Translations under genes and position numbers: made by a program
Assembly: GCA_963731035.1 (NCBI GenBank)
Contig: CAVSUY010000028.1
Location: forward strand, 1-64,000
Length of the DNA: 64,000 bases
Direction: 5' to 3'
Source: JAANXG01 sp963731035
GTDB taxonomy: Bacteria > Pseudomonadota > Gammaproteobacteria > Arenicellales > JAANXG01
Notes under the pieces: generated by a model
The model's input: only the letters and a program-made list of their open reading frames with translations
The model's database searches: none
What the model was told of the DNA's origin: nothing
Shown: one piece after another, positions 15,248 through 24,466 of the stretch
Position numbering within the stretch: the stretch's first letter is position 1
Layout of the letters: each line of letters opens with the position of its first letter

Positions 15248-15949
15248 ATGTCCCGGTATCAAAAGCTCCTGCTGACAATCTTCATCGTGATCTGGGTGTG
15301 GGCCGGGATCGCCCCCAAGTATCGCCACGATTGGCTGTTGGAGAACTATCTTGTCTTCATTTTCGTCCCGTTGATCTTTCTCGCCGGGCGTTATTTCCGG
15401 TTTTCGAACCTTTCCTACTCGCTGATCACCTTGTTCTTGTGCATGCACGTGATCGGCTCGCACTAGACCTACGCTGAGGTGCCGTTTGGGCAAACGCTGC
15501 AGCATTGGTTCGGCGCGGCGAGAAACATGTATGACCGGCTGGTGCACTTCTCCTTCGGCCTGTTGATGGCCTACCCGATGCGTGAAGTATTTTTGCGTGT
15601 TGCCAGGACTCGCGGTGTCTGGGGATACTGGCTGCCGTTGGTACTGATTCTGGCCTTCTCGGCGATTTATGAAATCGTCGAGTGGCTGGTGGCGCAGAGC
15701 GTTGATCCGTCAGCGGGCCTGGCGTTTCTCGGCGCCCAGGGCGACATCTGGGATTCACAGAAGGATATGCTGGTCGCGGGGATCGGGGCGGCGGTGGCCA
15801 TGGCTGTCGTCGCATCGGTCCATCTGATCTACGACCGGGAATTCCCCCGCGAGCTGCGCCAGAGCCTGGTCATGGACAACAACGATCATCCCCTGGGCGA
15901 AGTGGAGTTCCGGCGCCTGCGGAAGCAATATCACGACAGAAGGCAGTAA
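15248..15949 (+). pseudogene. DUF2238 (YjdF-like) membrane protein with in-frame TAG
   Basis: One continuous frame encodes MSRYQKLLLTIFIVIWVWAG onward to IGSH, then TAG at 15464-15466, then TYAEVPFGQTLQHWFGAARN, FSFGLLMAYPMREVFLR and so on to 15949. The segment HYTYAEVPFG is highly conserved in DUF2238, so the TAG stands exactly where a Tyr codon (TAC or TAT) is expected: a single-base nonsense change. Around 232 residues and about six helices would result if read through. No other lesion is visible. Sequence error, recent mutation or suppression are the options. Confidence 0.85.
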
Positions 15950-15950
15950 G

Positions 15951-15975
15951 CCGTTCGCCGAACGGGCACTTTCTG
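15951..15975 (+). terminator. possible terminator after the DUF2238 gene
   Basis: CCGTTC and GAACGG form a six-base stem with a three-base loop, followed by a short T-rich stretch (CACTTTCT). It is weak but well placed between the DUF2238 gene and mnmG. Confidence 0.35.
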
Positions 15976-16039
15976 GCGTCCGTTCACCGGGTTATCATTC
16001 CGCCCCCTTGCACAGCCTCAGCGGCAAACGAGCCGGGAC

Positions 16040-17914
16040 ATGAACCAGGAACAGCGATATGACGTCATCGTGGTGGGCGGCGGGCACGCCGGCACCGAGG
16101 CGGCGCTCGCGGCCGCCCGCATGGGCTGCCGGACGCTGCTGCTGACGCACAATATCGAGACCGTGGGCCAGATGTCCTGCAACCCTGCCATCGGCGGCAT
16201 CGGCAAGGGCCACATCGTCAAGGAGATCGACGCCCTGGGCGGGGCCATGGCGCGAGCCGCGGACCGGGGCGGAATCCAGTTCCGGACCTTGAATTCACGC
16301 AAGGGCCCGGCGGTGCGGGCGACCCGTGCCCAGGCGGACCGGGTGCTGTACAAGCAGGCGATCCGGAGCATCGTCGAAGGACAGGATAACCTGCTGGTGT
16401 TCCAGCAGGGAGTGGACGACCTGATCATCGAGCAGGACCGAGTGGTTGGTGTGGTAACCCAGATGGGCTTGCGCTTCAGAGCGCCGGCGGTGGTGCTCAC
16501 CACCGGCACCTTCCTCGGCGGCAGCATCCACATCGGCGAGTCGAACTACCAGGGCGGGCGCGCCGGCGACCCGCCCGCCAACGCCCTGGCGGCGCGTCTG
16601 CGGGAGCTGCCGTTCCGCGTCGGACGACTGAAGACCGGCACGCCGCCGCGCGTCGACGGAAACACGCTCGACTACGCAGTCATGGAAGAGCAGCCCGGTG
16701 ACCAGCCGGTGCCGGTGTTCTCCTACCTGGGCCGCGCCGACGAGCATCCCGAGCAGGTCTCCTGCCGCATTACTTACACCAACGAGCGCACCCACGACAT
16801 CATCCGGGCGGGCCTGGACCGCTCGCCGATGTTCAGCGGCGAGATCGAGGGGGTCGGCCCCCGCTACTGCCCGTCCATCGAGGACAAGGTGGTGCGCTTC
16901 GCGGACCGAACCGGCCACCAGATATTCGTGGAACCCGAAGGCCTCAAGACCAGCGAGGTCTATCCCAATGGCATTTCCACCAGCCTGCCCTTCGATATCC
17001 AGCAAGCGCTGGTTCGCTCGATCAAAGGCTTCGAGAACGCCCACATCACGCGCCCCGGCTATGCCATCGAGTACGACTACTTCGATCCGCGGGATCTCAA
17101 GGCCACGCTGGAAACGAAGTTCATCCAGGGTCTGTTCTTCGCCGGACAAATCAATGGCACCACCGGCTACGAGGAAGCGGCCGGCCAGGGGTTGGTGGCC
17201 GGCATCAACGCCGCGCTGTGCGTACGGGAGGAAGAAACGTGGTGGCCGCGCCGCGATCAGTCCTATATCGGCGTACTCATCGACGACCTGGTCACCCGCG
17301 GCACCAAGGAGCCTTACCGCATGTTCACCTCCCGGGCGGAATATCGGCTGATGCTGCGCGAGGACAACGCCGACCTGCGCCTGACGGAAACCGGCCGCCG
17401 GCTCGGCTTGGTGGACGACCGGCGCTGGCGCGCATTCTCGGTCAAGCGTGAAGCGTTGGAAAGGGAGAGAGCGCGGCTGTCGTCGACCTGGCTGCGCCCG
17501 GATGGCGTGCCGGCCGCTGAGCAGCAGCGGGTGCTCGGACAGGCGCTGTCGCGGGAGACGACGCTTCTGGATCTGCTGCGCCGTCCCGAAGTGCGATACG
17601 AGGATCTCGTCAGCATGGACGGTCTCGGTCCCGGCGAATCGGATCCCAAGGTGATCGAGCAGCTCGAGATCGAGGCGCGCTACTCCGGCTACATCGAGCG
17701 CCAGCAGCAGGAAATCGAGCGCCAGCGGCGCAGCGAGGAGACTACGCTGCCCGGCGACATCGACTACCGCAACGTGCGCGGCCTGTCGGCCGAGATCCAA
17801 CAGAAGCTGAACGAGTTCAAGCCCGCCACCATCGGCCAGGCCTCGCGCATCTCCGGCGTTACCCCGGCGGCGATCTCATTGCTGTTGGTGCACCTGAAGA
17901 AGCGCGTTGCCTGA
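16040..17914 (+). CDS. mnmG: tRNA uridine-5-carboxymethylaminomethyl enzyme MnmG
   Basis: 624 aa, standard length. The FAD site VIVVGGGHAGTEAALAAARMG is at the N-terminus, followed by the signature QMSCNPAIGGIGKGHIVKEIDALGG, GGRAGDPPANALAARLRELPFRVGRLKTGTPPR, and the C-terminal helical domain with YSGYIERQQQEIERQR. With MnmE it installs the cmnm5 group on wobble uridine 34 of several tRNAs. In many gammaproteobacteria rsmG, parA and parB follow; here they do not, and the next gene is a convergent methyltransferase. An excellent match and the best housekeeping marker in the window. Confidence 0.98.
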   Translation: MNQEQRYDVIVVGGGHAGTEAALAAARMGCRTLLLTHNIETVGQMSCNPAIGGIGKGHIVKEIDALGGAMARAADRGGIQFRTLNSRKGPAVRATRAQADRVLYKQAIRSIVEGQDNLLVFQQGVDDLIIEQDRVVGVVTQMGLRFRAPAVVLTTGTFLGGSIHIGESNYQGGRAGDPPANALAARLRELPFRVGRLKTGTPPRVDGNTLDYAVMEEQPGDQPVPVFSYLGRADEHPEQVSCRITYTNERTHDIIRAGLDRSPMFSGEIEGVGPRYCPSIEDKVVRFADRTGHQIFVEPEGLKTSEVYPNGISTSLPFDIQQALVRSIKGFENAHITRPGYAIEYDYFDPRDLKATLETKFIQGLFFAGQINGTTGYEEAAGQGLVAGINAALCVREEETWWPRRDQSYIGVLIDDLVTRGTKEPYRMFTSRAEYRLMLREDNADLRLTETGRRLGLVDDRRWRAFSVKREALERERARLSSTWLRPDGVPAAEQQRVLGQALSRETTLLDLLRRPEVRYEDLVSMDGLGPGESDPKVIEQLEIEARYSGYIERQQQEIERQRRSEETTLPGDIDYRNVRGLSAEIQQKLNEFKPATIGQASRISGVTPAAISLLLVHLKKRVA

Positions 17915-17921
17915 TTGGGTT

Positions 17922-17960
17922 CCCGGCGTGGAAGACGGCCGGGCTTCTCAGGTTCTCGTT
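17922..17960. terminator. possible bidirectional terminator
   Basis: CCCGGC (17922-17927) and GCCGGG (17938-17943) pair around a ten-base loop, followed by CTTCTCAGGTTCTCGTTGTTT. It lies between the convergent mnmG and the methyltransferase gene. Confidence 0.35.
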
Positions 17961-17996
17961 GTTTATCGAGTGTGCGATGTCCGGCAGCGGCAGGAC

Positions 17997-18788
17997 TCAG
18001 GCCGGCTTTCGGCCGCGTAAGTGGTGTGGGCAGTGCTCACCGGTTTCGAGGACGGTGAGCATCGCGCGCCAGGTCCGGATATTGTGGTCCACAGTGTCCG
18101 TGCCCGCCGCTGCGACGGCTCTTTCGTACAAGTCACCTTCCAGCGTAGCGAGCTCGGAACGTGCCACGTCCACGTACCAGGGGTTGCGGTTGCGCAGATC
18201 GACGTCGGTAAAGCCCGCGGCCTCGAGTGCGCGCCGGTAGCGATCGGGTGAAGCCATGCCGAAGCTGAGTCCCTCCAGGTCGATGTAGTGCTTCATTTCG
18301 GGCGAGGGCTCGTTGTCGTGGGCGATCAGCCAGTCGCTGGCCAGCAGCCACCCGCCGGGTTTCAGGATGCGCATGATGTCCGCGAACAGGGCCTCCTTGT
18401 CGGCGATGTGGATCATGGCGTCCTTGCTGAACACGATATCGAAGCTCGCGTCCGGGAACGGAAAGGGGCCGGGCTCGACCTGCACGAACTCCACCTGGTC
18501 GGCGAGACCGCGCGCCGTGGCGCGCTCCCGGGCCTTGGCAAGGACCGGGGCTTCGACATCCAGGCCCACCACCTTTGCCGCGCCGTGGTCGGCGGCGAGG
18601 CTCAGTGTGATGCCGCCCGAGCCGCAGCCGATGTCCAGTACATTGCGGCCGGTGAGGTCGAAGCCATCGACAACGGCGCGGACTTCGTCAGCGCCGCCCG
18701 GTGACAGATAGCCTTCACCCCAAAGGGTTTCCAGGAAAGTGATGAGTTTGTCGGTGTATTCGGGTTCGTGAGTGTCTGTCATTGCCAT
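17997..18788 (-). CDS. SAM-dependent methyltransferase, PEAMT-like
   Basis: 263 aa from ATG 18788 (an alternative ATG lies at 18782; the longer upstream frame has no similarity). Motif I is NVLDIGCGSGGITLSLA, followed by VVGLDVEAPVLAKARERA, FDIVFSKDAMIHIADKEALFADIMRILKPGGWLLASDWL, a pattern close to phosphoethanolamine and glycine/sarcosine N-methyltransferases. The C-terminal half (NRNPWYVDVARSELATLEG) fits the same group. It lies downstream of the aminotransferase and Rieske genes on the same strand, so an amine acceptor is plausible but unproven. Confidence 0.82.
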   Translation of the reverse strand: MAMTDTHEPEYTDKLITFLETLWGEGYLSPGGADEVRAVVDGFDLTGRNVLDIGCGSGGITLSLAADHGAAKVVGLDVEAPVLAKARERATARGLADQVEFVQVEPGPFPFPDASFDIVFSKDAMIHIADKEALFADIMRILKPGGWLLASDWLIAHDNEPSPEMKHYIDLEGLSFGMASPDRYRRALEAAGFTDVDLRNRNPWYVDVARSELATLEGDLYERAVAAAGTDTVDHNIRTWRAMLTVLETGEHCPHHLRGRKPA

Positions 18789-18950
18789 TGTTGCCTGGGT
18801 TGTCCCGACAAAGCTGCAGGGCGGCATTCCGTGCCGGCAACCGTGTGGGGTGCGGCGGTGGACCTTGCCGGGATGAGTCCCGACCTGCAATGTGCCGCGC
18901 CAGTCACAATAGCAATGAGGATCGGCATCTCATGCCCGCAGCGGTCCAGC

Positions 18951-20387
18951 TCAGTCCGAAAACAATCCCTCTTTGCGAAGCTCGGCCGTGGCCAGCTCTA
19001 TGCCCTCGCGCAGCTTGTCGACAAGCTCGTCGACCTGCTTCCGGTTGATAATCAGCGGCGGGGACATCACGCACATGTTCACCAGTGGTCGCACCAGCAG
19101 GCCGAGGTGCTGGCAGTGCCGGTCGATGCGATTGCCGATGGCGTAGTCCAGCTTCAGTGCATCGCGGGTGTCGTCGTCGATACGGCATTCGACGCAGCCC
19201 ACTAAGCCAACGCCGCGCACGTCGCCGACGATGGGCATGTCGCGGAGGCCGGCGAGGCGTTCCTGGAAGTAAGGCCCGATCTCGCGCACGTGCTCCAGCA
19301 GTCCCTCGCGCTCGATGATGTCGAGGTTTGCCATCGCCGCGGCGCAGGAGACCGGGTGGCCGGAGTAGGTAAAACCGTTGGTGAAGATGGCGTGGTGCGA
19401 TTGCTCGCCGCTGACGTCGGCCAGCAGCCGGTCGGAGATGAACACCGCGCCCAGCGGCACGTAGCCCGAGGTGATGCCCTTGGCGGCGGTGATGATGTCG
19501 GGCTGAATGTCGAACACCGCCTCGCTGGCGAACATGTGGCCGAGCCGGCCGAAGGCCGTGACCACCTCGTCCGAGATATAGATCACGTCATGGCGGCGGC
19601 ACACCTCCTGGCATTTGCGGTGATAGCCTTGCGGCGGAACGATCACGCCGCCGGAGGCGAGGATCGGCTCGGCAATGAACGCCGCCACCTTGTCCGCGCC
19701 CAACTCCTCGATCATGCGCTCGAGGTCCGCCACCTTGGCGTCGCAGAACTCCTCTTCACTCATTCCTTCCGGTCGCCGATAAGGATTGGGCGAAGGCAGG
19801 AAGTGGATGGTATCCGTCTCGAAATCGAACCAGCTCTTGTCCCGGCCCTTGCCGGACACCGACGCCGCCAGGTAGGTGCTGCCATGGTAGGCGTCGCCGC
19901 GGGTGATGATGTGTTTCTTCTCGGGGCGCCCGCGCACGTTGTTGTAGAACATGACGAAGCGCAGCGCCGAATCCACGGCGGTGGAGCCGCCGGTGGTGAA
20001 GAACACGTTGTTGAGGTCGCCCGGAGCCAGTGCGGCCAGGCGTTCCCCCAGCAGCGCGGCGGGCCCGCTGGTCAGCGACCACGGGCTGCAGTAAGCCATC
20101 TCCGTGATCTGCGCGGCTACGGCGTCGGCAATCTCGCGGCGTCCGTGCCCGACGTTGACGCACCACATGCCGCCGGGACCGTCGATGAGCGCATTGCCGT
20201 CGGTGTCGTAAAGGTAGATGCCCTCGCCGCGGGCGATGACGGTGCGCCGGTTGTGGCCGTAATCGGCCAGTGCTTCCCAGGGATGGACCACCTGGTTGTC
20301 CGCGGCGCGGAGCATGGCGGTATCGTTGTCGCCTGCGGCGTCGTGGGACTGGACCGCGCGGCGCGCGGAACTGGTCTTGGTGCGCAT
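18951..20387 (-). CDS. class III PLP aminotransferase (omega-amine type)
   Basis: 478 aa. Clear motifs include DGPGGMWCVNVGHGRREI, TTGGSTAVDSALRF, AFIAEPILASGGVIVPPQGY, YISDEVVTAFGRLGHMFA and the PLP-Lys segment DIITAAKGITSGYVPLGAVFIS. The pattern resembles putrescine/polyamine or other omega-amine:pyruvate aminotransferases. It would oxidise a primary terminal amine to an aldehyde. Encoded next to a Rieske amine oxygenase and opposite a polyamine-type importer, it most likely acts in the same catabolic route. Intact and of normal length. Confidence 0.93.
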   Translation of the reverse strand: MRTKTSSARRAVQSHDAAGDNDTAMLRAADNQVVHPWEALADYGHNRRTVIARGEGIYLYDTDGNALIDGPGGMWCVNVGHGRREIADAVAAQITEMAYCSPWSLTSGPAALLGERLAALAPGDLNNVFFTTGGSTAVDSALRFVMFYNNVRGRPEKKHIITRGDAYHGSTYLAASVSGKGRDKSWFDFETDTIHFLPSPNPYRRPEGMSEEEFCDAKVADLERMIEELGADKVAAFIAEPILASGGVIVPPQGYHRKCQEVCRRHDVIYISDEVVTAFGRLGHMFASEAVFDIQPDIITAAKGITSGYVPLGAVFISDRLLADVSGEQSHHAIFTNGFTYSGHPVSCAAAMANLDIIEREGLLEHVREIGPYFQERLAGLRDMPIVGDVRGVGLVGCVECRIDDDTRDALKLDYAIGNRIDRHCQHLGLLVRPLVNMCVMSPPLIINRKQVDELVDKLREGIELATAELRKEGLFSD

Positions 20388-20430
20388 GGGGCTTGTCTCT
20401 CTTCGTTGGCTTTAGAAAGCCGGATTGGCA

Positions 20431-21681
20431 CTATGCGGGTCGGGCAGCCGTTCCCCGCTGTTTGAGCATTTCGTCGTTGACCTCTTTCAGCGGGCGGCCC
20501 GGGGGCTTCTCCGGCAGATTAGCCACCGGCAGCTCGGCGCGGATGGAGTCGTGGAACTGCTTGAGGGTGTCCTCGAACGTCGACAAAGGCCCCGGCTCGT
20601 AAGCGGAGGAACTCACGCCGTCGGCAACGCGCCGGCAGAGCACGTGGTCCTCCTCCATCACTTTGCCGCTGATGCGCATGTTCAGCCGCTGCAGGGTGCG
20701 CATTTCCGGGCGCTCGTCAGGCAGGGCGTACACCGCGTAGCGGGCCACACAGCGCTCCGGCCCGAGCGGCAGGATCTGGAAAAAGTCGATCGAGTCCGGA
20801 TACAGGTCCAGACCGAGATTGGGCAGCATGGTGTAGAAGGCCCAGGCATCGCGCCGGTCCTCGGGCAGGTGGGTGGCGACCTCGGTGATCCGTTCCTGGT
20901 AGGCGCGCTCCGTCCATACCGGCGACGGCTGATCCTTGAAATGGCTCACCGTGCTGGAGACTCCGGTCTCGTGGATTTCGCTGTTCATGGGCTGCAGGCC
21001 GAACATGCGATTGAGTCCGGGGTGCCCCATCATGATGTGGTAGCACTCCAGGTTATTGTCCACCCCGATCTTCCAGTCGCAGGGCCACTCGGTCTCGCCG
21101 ATGGGGGACAGCGGCTCCATCTCCGGCATCCGATACAGCTCCAGATCCTCAAGATAGGGCGCCCAGATCTGTTCCAGCGTCGGTCCACCGTCGTCGGTCA
21201 GGCGTACGAATACGAAGCCGAAGAAGACCTGCAGTTCCACCGGCTTGAGTCCAAAGCAGTTCTTGTCGAGGCCCGGGAAAGCTTGTTCCTGGGGTACGCC
21301 GCGCAAGTCGCCGTTCAGACCATAGGTCCAGCCATGGTAGGGGCAGGTGATGGCGGGCTTGTGAAGCGTGCCCTTGCCGTACAGCAGCCGCGAGCCCCGG
21401 TGACGGCAGAAATTGTGGAACGCGTGGAGTGACTCATCCCGGTCCCGGATGACGACAATGCTTTCGCTGAGAATATCCAGCACCCGGTAGTCGCCGACCC
21501 GCGGCAGGTCGTTCTGGTGGCACACGATCTGCCACGACGGCATCAGCACCCGCTGCAGCTCGAGCTGCAGGAAGTCGGGGTCCGAGTAGGTCCATGCCGG
21601 CAGAGACTTGGCCGGTCCCGGCCGCAGCGGGTAGAAGCGAGTGTCCGCCTTGGGGTGTGCCGTGCCAGTGGTGCCGTTCAT
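20431..21681 (-). CDS. Rieske non-heme iron oxygenase, quaternary-amine type
   Basis: 416 aa. The Rieske cluster ligands are Cys92-x-His94 and Cys113-x2-His116. The mononuclear iron site contains His215 and His220, and the bridging residue before them is Glu212, not the Asp of aromatic dioxygenases. A Glu bridge is known in carnitine oxygenase CntA and is shared by the GbcA/Stc2 betaine-demethylase group. The protein should therefore hydroxylate an N-methyl or adjacent carbon of a quaternary or betaine-like amine. No reductase gene is adjacent, so its electron partner lies elsewhere. The dyads at 21846 and 21929 overlap its promoter region. Confidence 0.9.
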   Translation of the reverse strand: MNGTTGTAHPKADTRFYPLRPGPAKSLPAWTYSDPDFLQLELQRVLMPSWQIVCHQNDLPRVGDYRVLDILSESIVVIRDRDESLHAFHNFCRHRGSRLLYGKGTLHKPAITCPYHGWTYGLNGDLRGVPQEQAFPGLDKNCFGLKPVELQVFFGFVFVRLTDDGGPTLEQIWAPYLEDLELYRMPEMEPLSPIGETEWPCDWKIGVDNNLECYHIMMGHPGLNRMFGLQPMNSEIHETGVSSTVSHFKDQPSPVWTERAYQERITEVATHLPEDRRDAWAFYTMLPNLGLDLYPDSIDFFQILPLGPERCVARYAVYALPDERPEMRTLQRLNMRISGKVMEEDHVLCRRVADGVSSSAYEPGPLSTFEDTLKQFHDSIRAELPVANLPEKPPGRPLKEVNDEMLKQRGTAARPA

Positions 21682-21829
21682 GATGGTGTGCTCCTTAAAA
21701 AAACGGGGTCAATTGGTTGCGCGGATCCCTGCGCTGTCTCATTCTCTGCGGAACTGCTGAAGCGGCCCTCGCTGCTCGAGGGATCCGGAGGCGGCCGTCC
21801 CGCCGTGCATCCGCGGGCCGCCCACTGCC

Positions 21830-21862
21830 AGTATGCCACGAACAAATTGATCGATCAATCAA
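21830..21862 (-). promoter_or_regulatory. leftward promoter overlapped by BetI-like operator
   Basis: ATTGATCGATCAAT (21846-21859) is a perfect 14-bp palindrome within TTGATCGATCAATCAA. Read leftward, TTGATC and CATACT are spaced by 17 bases, a fair sigma-70 promoter for the Rieske gene, so a bound repressor would block it. Confidence 0.6.
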
Positions 21863-21921
21863 ACAATATTCGGCGTCCGGCCTGGCGGTGCAAGCCCGAT
21901 TGACCCCGGCGGCCGACTGCG

Positions 21922-21943
21922 CTATTGTTTGATTAATCAATCA
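21922..21943 (+). promoter_or_regulatory. second BetI-like operator, rightward side
   Basis: TTGATTAATCAATCA (21929-21943) contains a 12-bp palindrome and, with the preceding TATTGTT, repeats in opposite orientation the sequence at 21846-21870. It faces the importer genes. The remaining DNA of 21682-22112 shows no gene. Confidence 0.6.
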
Positions 21944-22112
21944 CGTTTTGGTCGTCGGCCGGCCATCCGATTGGCTGGATTTTCGCCGCCGTTCGTCCGT
22001 CTCTGGTGACGAATCGCGGCGAAAATCATAGAGTTGCCCGAAATGGGGAGCAACCCCGTCAAGGGCCCAAAACATGTCTCACCGCACGAAACCATCCGAG
22101 GAGGTAACGGCT

Positions 22113-23384
22113 ATGAGTGACGACAAGACACGACTCGAACGCGCGGTCGCGCGGCTCACCAGGCACGGCATGTCGCGCCGCGAAGCATTGAAGGCTATCG
22201 TGATCAGCGGTATGGGGGCGACGGTCTCCCCGCTGGTTTCGCAGCTCGCATGGGGCGCTGAGGGTCCCGGCGGCCTGCCCATGGCGCGTCCGGACAAGCC
22301 CGTCACGATGCCCATGAACGGCAATCCGATCGGCGACGGCATGAAGCCCGAGAGTGGCACCTTCACGGTGTTCAACTACGCGGACTACCTCTACAAGGAC
22401 CTGCTGGACCAGTTCGGCAAGAAGTACGGCGTGGACGTACAGATAACGACGTTCGAGAACATGGACCAGTGCATCACCAAGCTGGCCAACAACTCGGTTG
22501 ACGTGGACGTGACCGAAATCACTCCCGACCGGCTGTCCCAGGCGGTGGCGGGCAAGCTCCTGCAACCCATCAACCACGGCTATATACCGAACCTGGAGAA
22601 GAACGTCTGGCCGCAGTTGCAGAGCCCCTTCTACGACCAGGAATCCCGCTACACCGTGCCCTATACCTGTTACACCACGGGTATCGGCTGGCGCAGCGAC
22701 AAGGTGAAGGAAGACATCGCCCACATGGACAACCCCTGGTCCATCTTCTGGAATGCCCAGGCCTACCAGGGCCTGACCGGCATCATCCAGTCTCCGCGCG
22801 AAGCCATCGGTATGGCCATGCTCTACCGGGGCAATACCGACCTCAATACCGAGGATCCCAAGGTCATCGACCAGGCTCTGGAGGACCTCAAGGCACTGGT
22901 GGGTATCTGCAATCCCAAGGTGGACCAGACCCAGTACCAGACCCTGCCCCAGGGCACCAGCGTGCTGCACCAGGCGTGGTCGGGCGACCTCCTGACCGGC
23001 GCCATGTGGTACATGCCTGAAGGCCAATCGCCAGACAACCTGCAGTACTGGCAAGGGGGAAAGGGCAAGGCACCGGTGCAGAACGACTGCTGGGCGGTGC
23101 CGGCCGTCAGCAAGCGGCCGGTGCTGGCGCACCTGTGGATGAACTTCATCCTCGACAACCAGAACGCTTACGACAACTTCATCAACTTCACCGGCTATCA
23201 GCCGCCGATCAACTCCTTCAATCCCGACCGACTGATCTCGGAAGGTACGATCCCGAAGCATCTCGCCTCGGCGGTGGTGAAGCCGGATGACCTTGGCCCA
23301 GGCTCCATCCAGTACATGACGCTCACCGCCAAGGGTCAGAAGATGTGGCAGGACGCCTACGCGCAGTTCATCGCCGGCGTCTGA
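22113..23384 (+). CDS. polyamine-type ABC transporter substrate-binding protein
   Basis: 423 aa from ATG 22113, chosen for the strong GAGGAGGT ten bases upstream. MSRREALKAIVISGMGATVS near residue 30 resembles a Tat-type or unusual signal peptide. The mature part follows the PotD/PotF plan: FTVFNYADYLYKDLLDQFGKKYGVDVQI, VDVTEITPDRLSQAVAGKLLQPI, and QAWSGDLLTGAMWYM. PotD-like acidic and aromatic ligand residues are plausible. It should capture a cationic amine in the periplasm and deliver it to the two permeases that follow. Confidence 0.88.
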   Translation: MSDDKTRLERAVARLTRHGMSRREALKAIVISGMGATVSPLVSQLAWGAEGPGGLPMARPDKPVTMPMNGNPIGDGMKPESGTFTVFNYADYLYKDLLDQFGKKYGVDVQITTFENMDQCITKLANNSVDVDVTEITPDRLSQAVAGKLLQPINHGYIPNLEKNVWPQLQSPFYDQESRYTVPYTCYTTGIGWRSDKVKEDIAHMDNPWSIFWNAQAYQGLTGIIQSPREAIGMAMLYRGNTDLNTEDPKVIDQALEDLKALVGICNPKVDQTQYQTLPQGTSVLHQAWSGDLLTGAMWYMPEGQSPDNLQYWQGGKGKAPVQNDCWAVPAVSKRPVLAHLWMNFILDNQNAYDNFINFTGYQPPINSFNPDRLISEGTIPKHLASAVVKPDDLGPGSIQYMTLTAKGQKMWQDAYAQFIAGV

Positions 23385-23413
23385 CGCCGGCGATCCGGGC
23401 GGTCGCACAGTAG

Positions 23414-24301
23414 ATGTATCCGCGCTGGCTGTGGCAGGCGTGCGCCCTGCCGGGCGTCGTGTGGTTGGCGTTGCTGTTCCTGGTGCCGTTCTACGCCGTA
23501 ATCGGCGTGGCTTTCGGCAACCTGGACCCGATTTTCCAGAACCCGATTCCGATCTGGAATCCGCTGCACTGGAATTTCGCCAACGCACTGGACACCCTCT
23601 CGCGTTTCGCGCCAGGGAAGCCTTATTGGGAGGTGTTCGTTCGCACCACGGCGTATATCGTGCAGGCGGTGGGGCTGTGCCTGCTGATCGGCTACCCGGT
23701 GGCGTACTACATCTCCCGGCACGCGCGGCGCACCAAGACCCTGCTGCTGGTGCTGCTGGTGCTGCCGTTCTGGGTCAGCTACCTGATGCGGATGCTGGCC
23801 TGGGTCGGCCTGCTGGCCCCGGACGGACTGGTGAACGAGTTCCTGATCTGGAGCCATATCGATCCCGACCCGCCTAACTGGTTGAGCGGCAACCCGGCCT
23901 CGGTGATCTTCGCCTTGGTCTATGGCTATATCCCTTACATGATTCTGCCCCTGGTGGCGGCGCTGGACCGCATCGACAAGAGTCTGATCGAAGCCTCGCG
24001 CGACCTCGGCATGACCTCCACCCAGACGTTCTTCAAGGTAACCCTGCCGTTGTCCAAGATGGGCATTCTCGGCGGTTGCGTGATCAATGTGCTGCCCATG
24101 TACGGCGACTACTACACTTCGCAGATCATCTCCGGCTCGCCGCGCACCAGTATGCTGGGTAACCAGATCTACCTGTATTTCCATGGCGGGCCGCAGCCCG
24201 ACGTCGGTGCCATGATGACCATCGTATTGTCGCTGTTCCTGGCGATCCTGATGGGCTACTACCTCTACACGGTCGCCAAGGCGCAAAGGGAACTGCAATG
24301 A
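23414..24301 (+). CDS. polyamine-type ABC permease, PotB/PotH-like
   Basis: 295 aa with six predicted membrane helices. The EAA loop is at EASRDLGMTSTQTFFKVTLPLSKMGILGG. The first helix (LWQACALPGVVWLALLFLVPFYAVIGVAF) and the YLMRMLAWVGLLAPDG segment resemble PotB/PotH. It forms the membrane channel with the second permease and sits 29 bases after the binding protein. A REP-like repeat separates it from the next gene. Confidence 0.9.
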   Translation: MYPRWLWQACALPGVVWLALLFLVPFYAVIGVAFGNLDPIFQNPIPIWNPLHWNFANALDTLSRFAPGKPYWEVFVRTTAYIVQAVGLCLLIGYPVAYYISRHARRTKTLLLVLLVLPFWVSYLMRMLAWVGLLAPDGLVNEFLIWSHIDPDPPNWLSGNPASVIFALVYGYIPYMILPLVAALDRIDKSLIEASRDLGMTSTQTFFKVTLPLSKMGILGGCVINVLPMYGDYYTSQIISGSPRTSMLGNQIYLYFHGGPQPDVGAMMTIVLSLFLAILMGYYLYTVAKAQRELQ

Positions 24302-24339
24302 GCGGTTCCCGGGCTCGTCGCGGCGTCAAACAGCGAACC

Positions 24340-24358
24340 GTAGGAGCGGCTTCAGCCG
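24340..24358 (+). repeat. REP-like repeat
   Basis: GTAGGAGCGGCTTCAGCCG is a classic interspersed palindromic unit of high-GC gammaproteobacteria. It lies inside the importer operon, between the two permeases, and two related units occur at 26663-26723. Confidence 0.7.
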
Positions 24359-24466
24359 TGATGAGGTGCTGCCAAGGCCCCCACGTTTGCTGGCCTGCTC
24401 CGAGATTCCAGAGTCTGTTGAGAAATGCGGGCGGGGGAGCGGGGACATGAAGCGGCGGCCAGCCGG

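Noticed and set aside
13479..15278. 599-codon minus-strand open frame opposite the acyl-CoA ligase
   Set aside because: His/Arg/Val-rich composition typical of antisense frames in high-GC genes; no motif.
16295..17800. 501-codon minus-strand open frame opposite mnmG
   Set aside because: Antisense shadow of a certain gene.
22059..23588. 509-codon minus-strand open frame opposite the binding-protein gene
   Set aside because: Antisense shadow of the polyamine-type binding protein.
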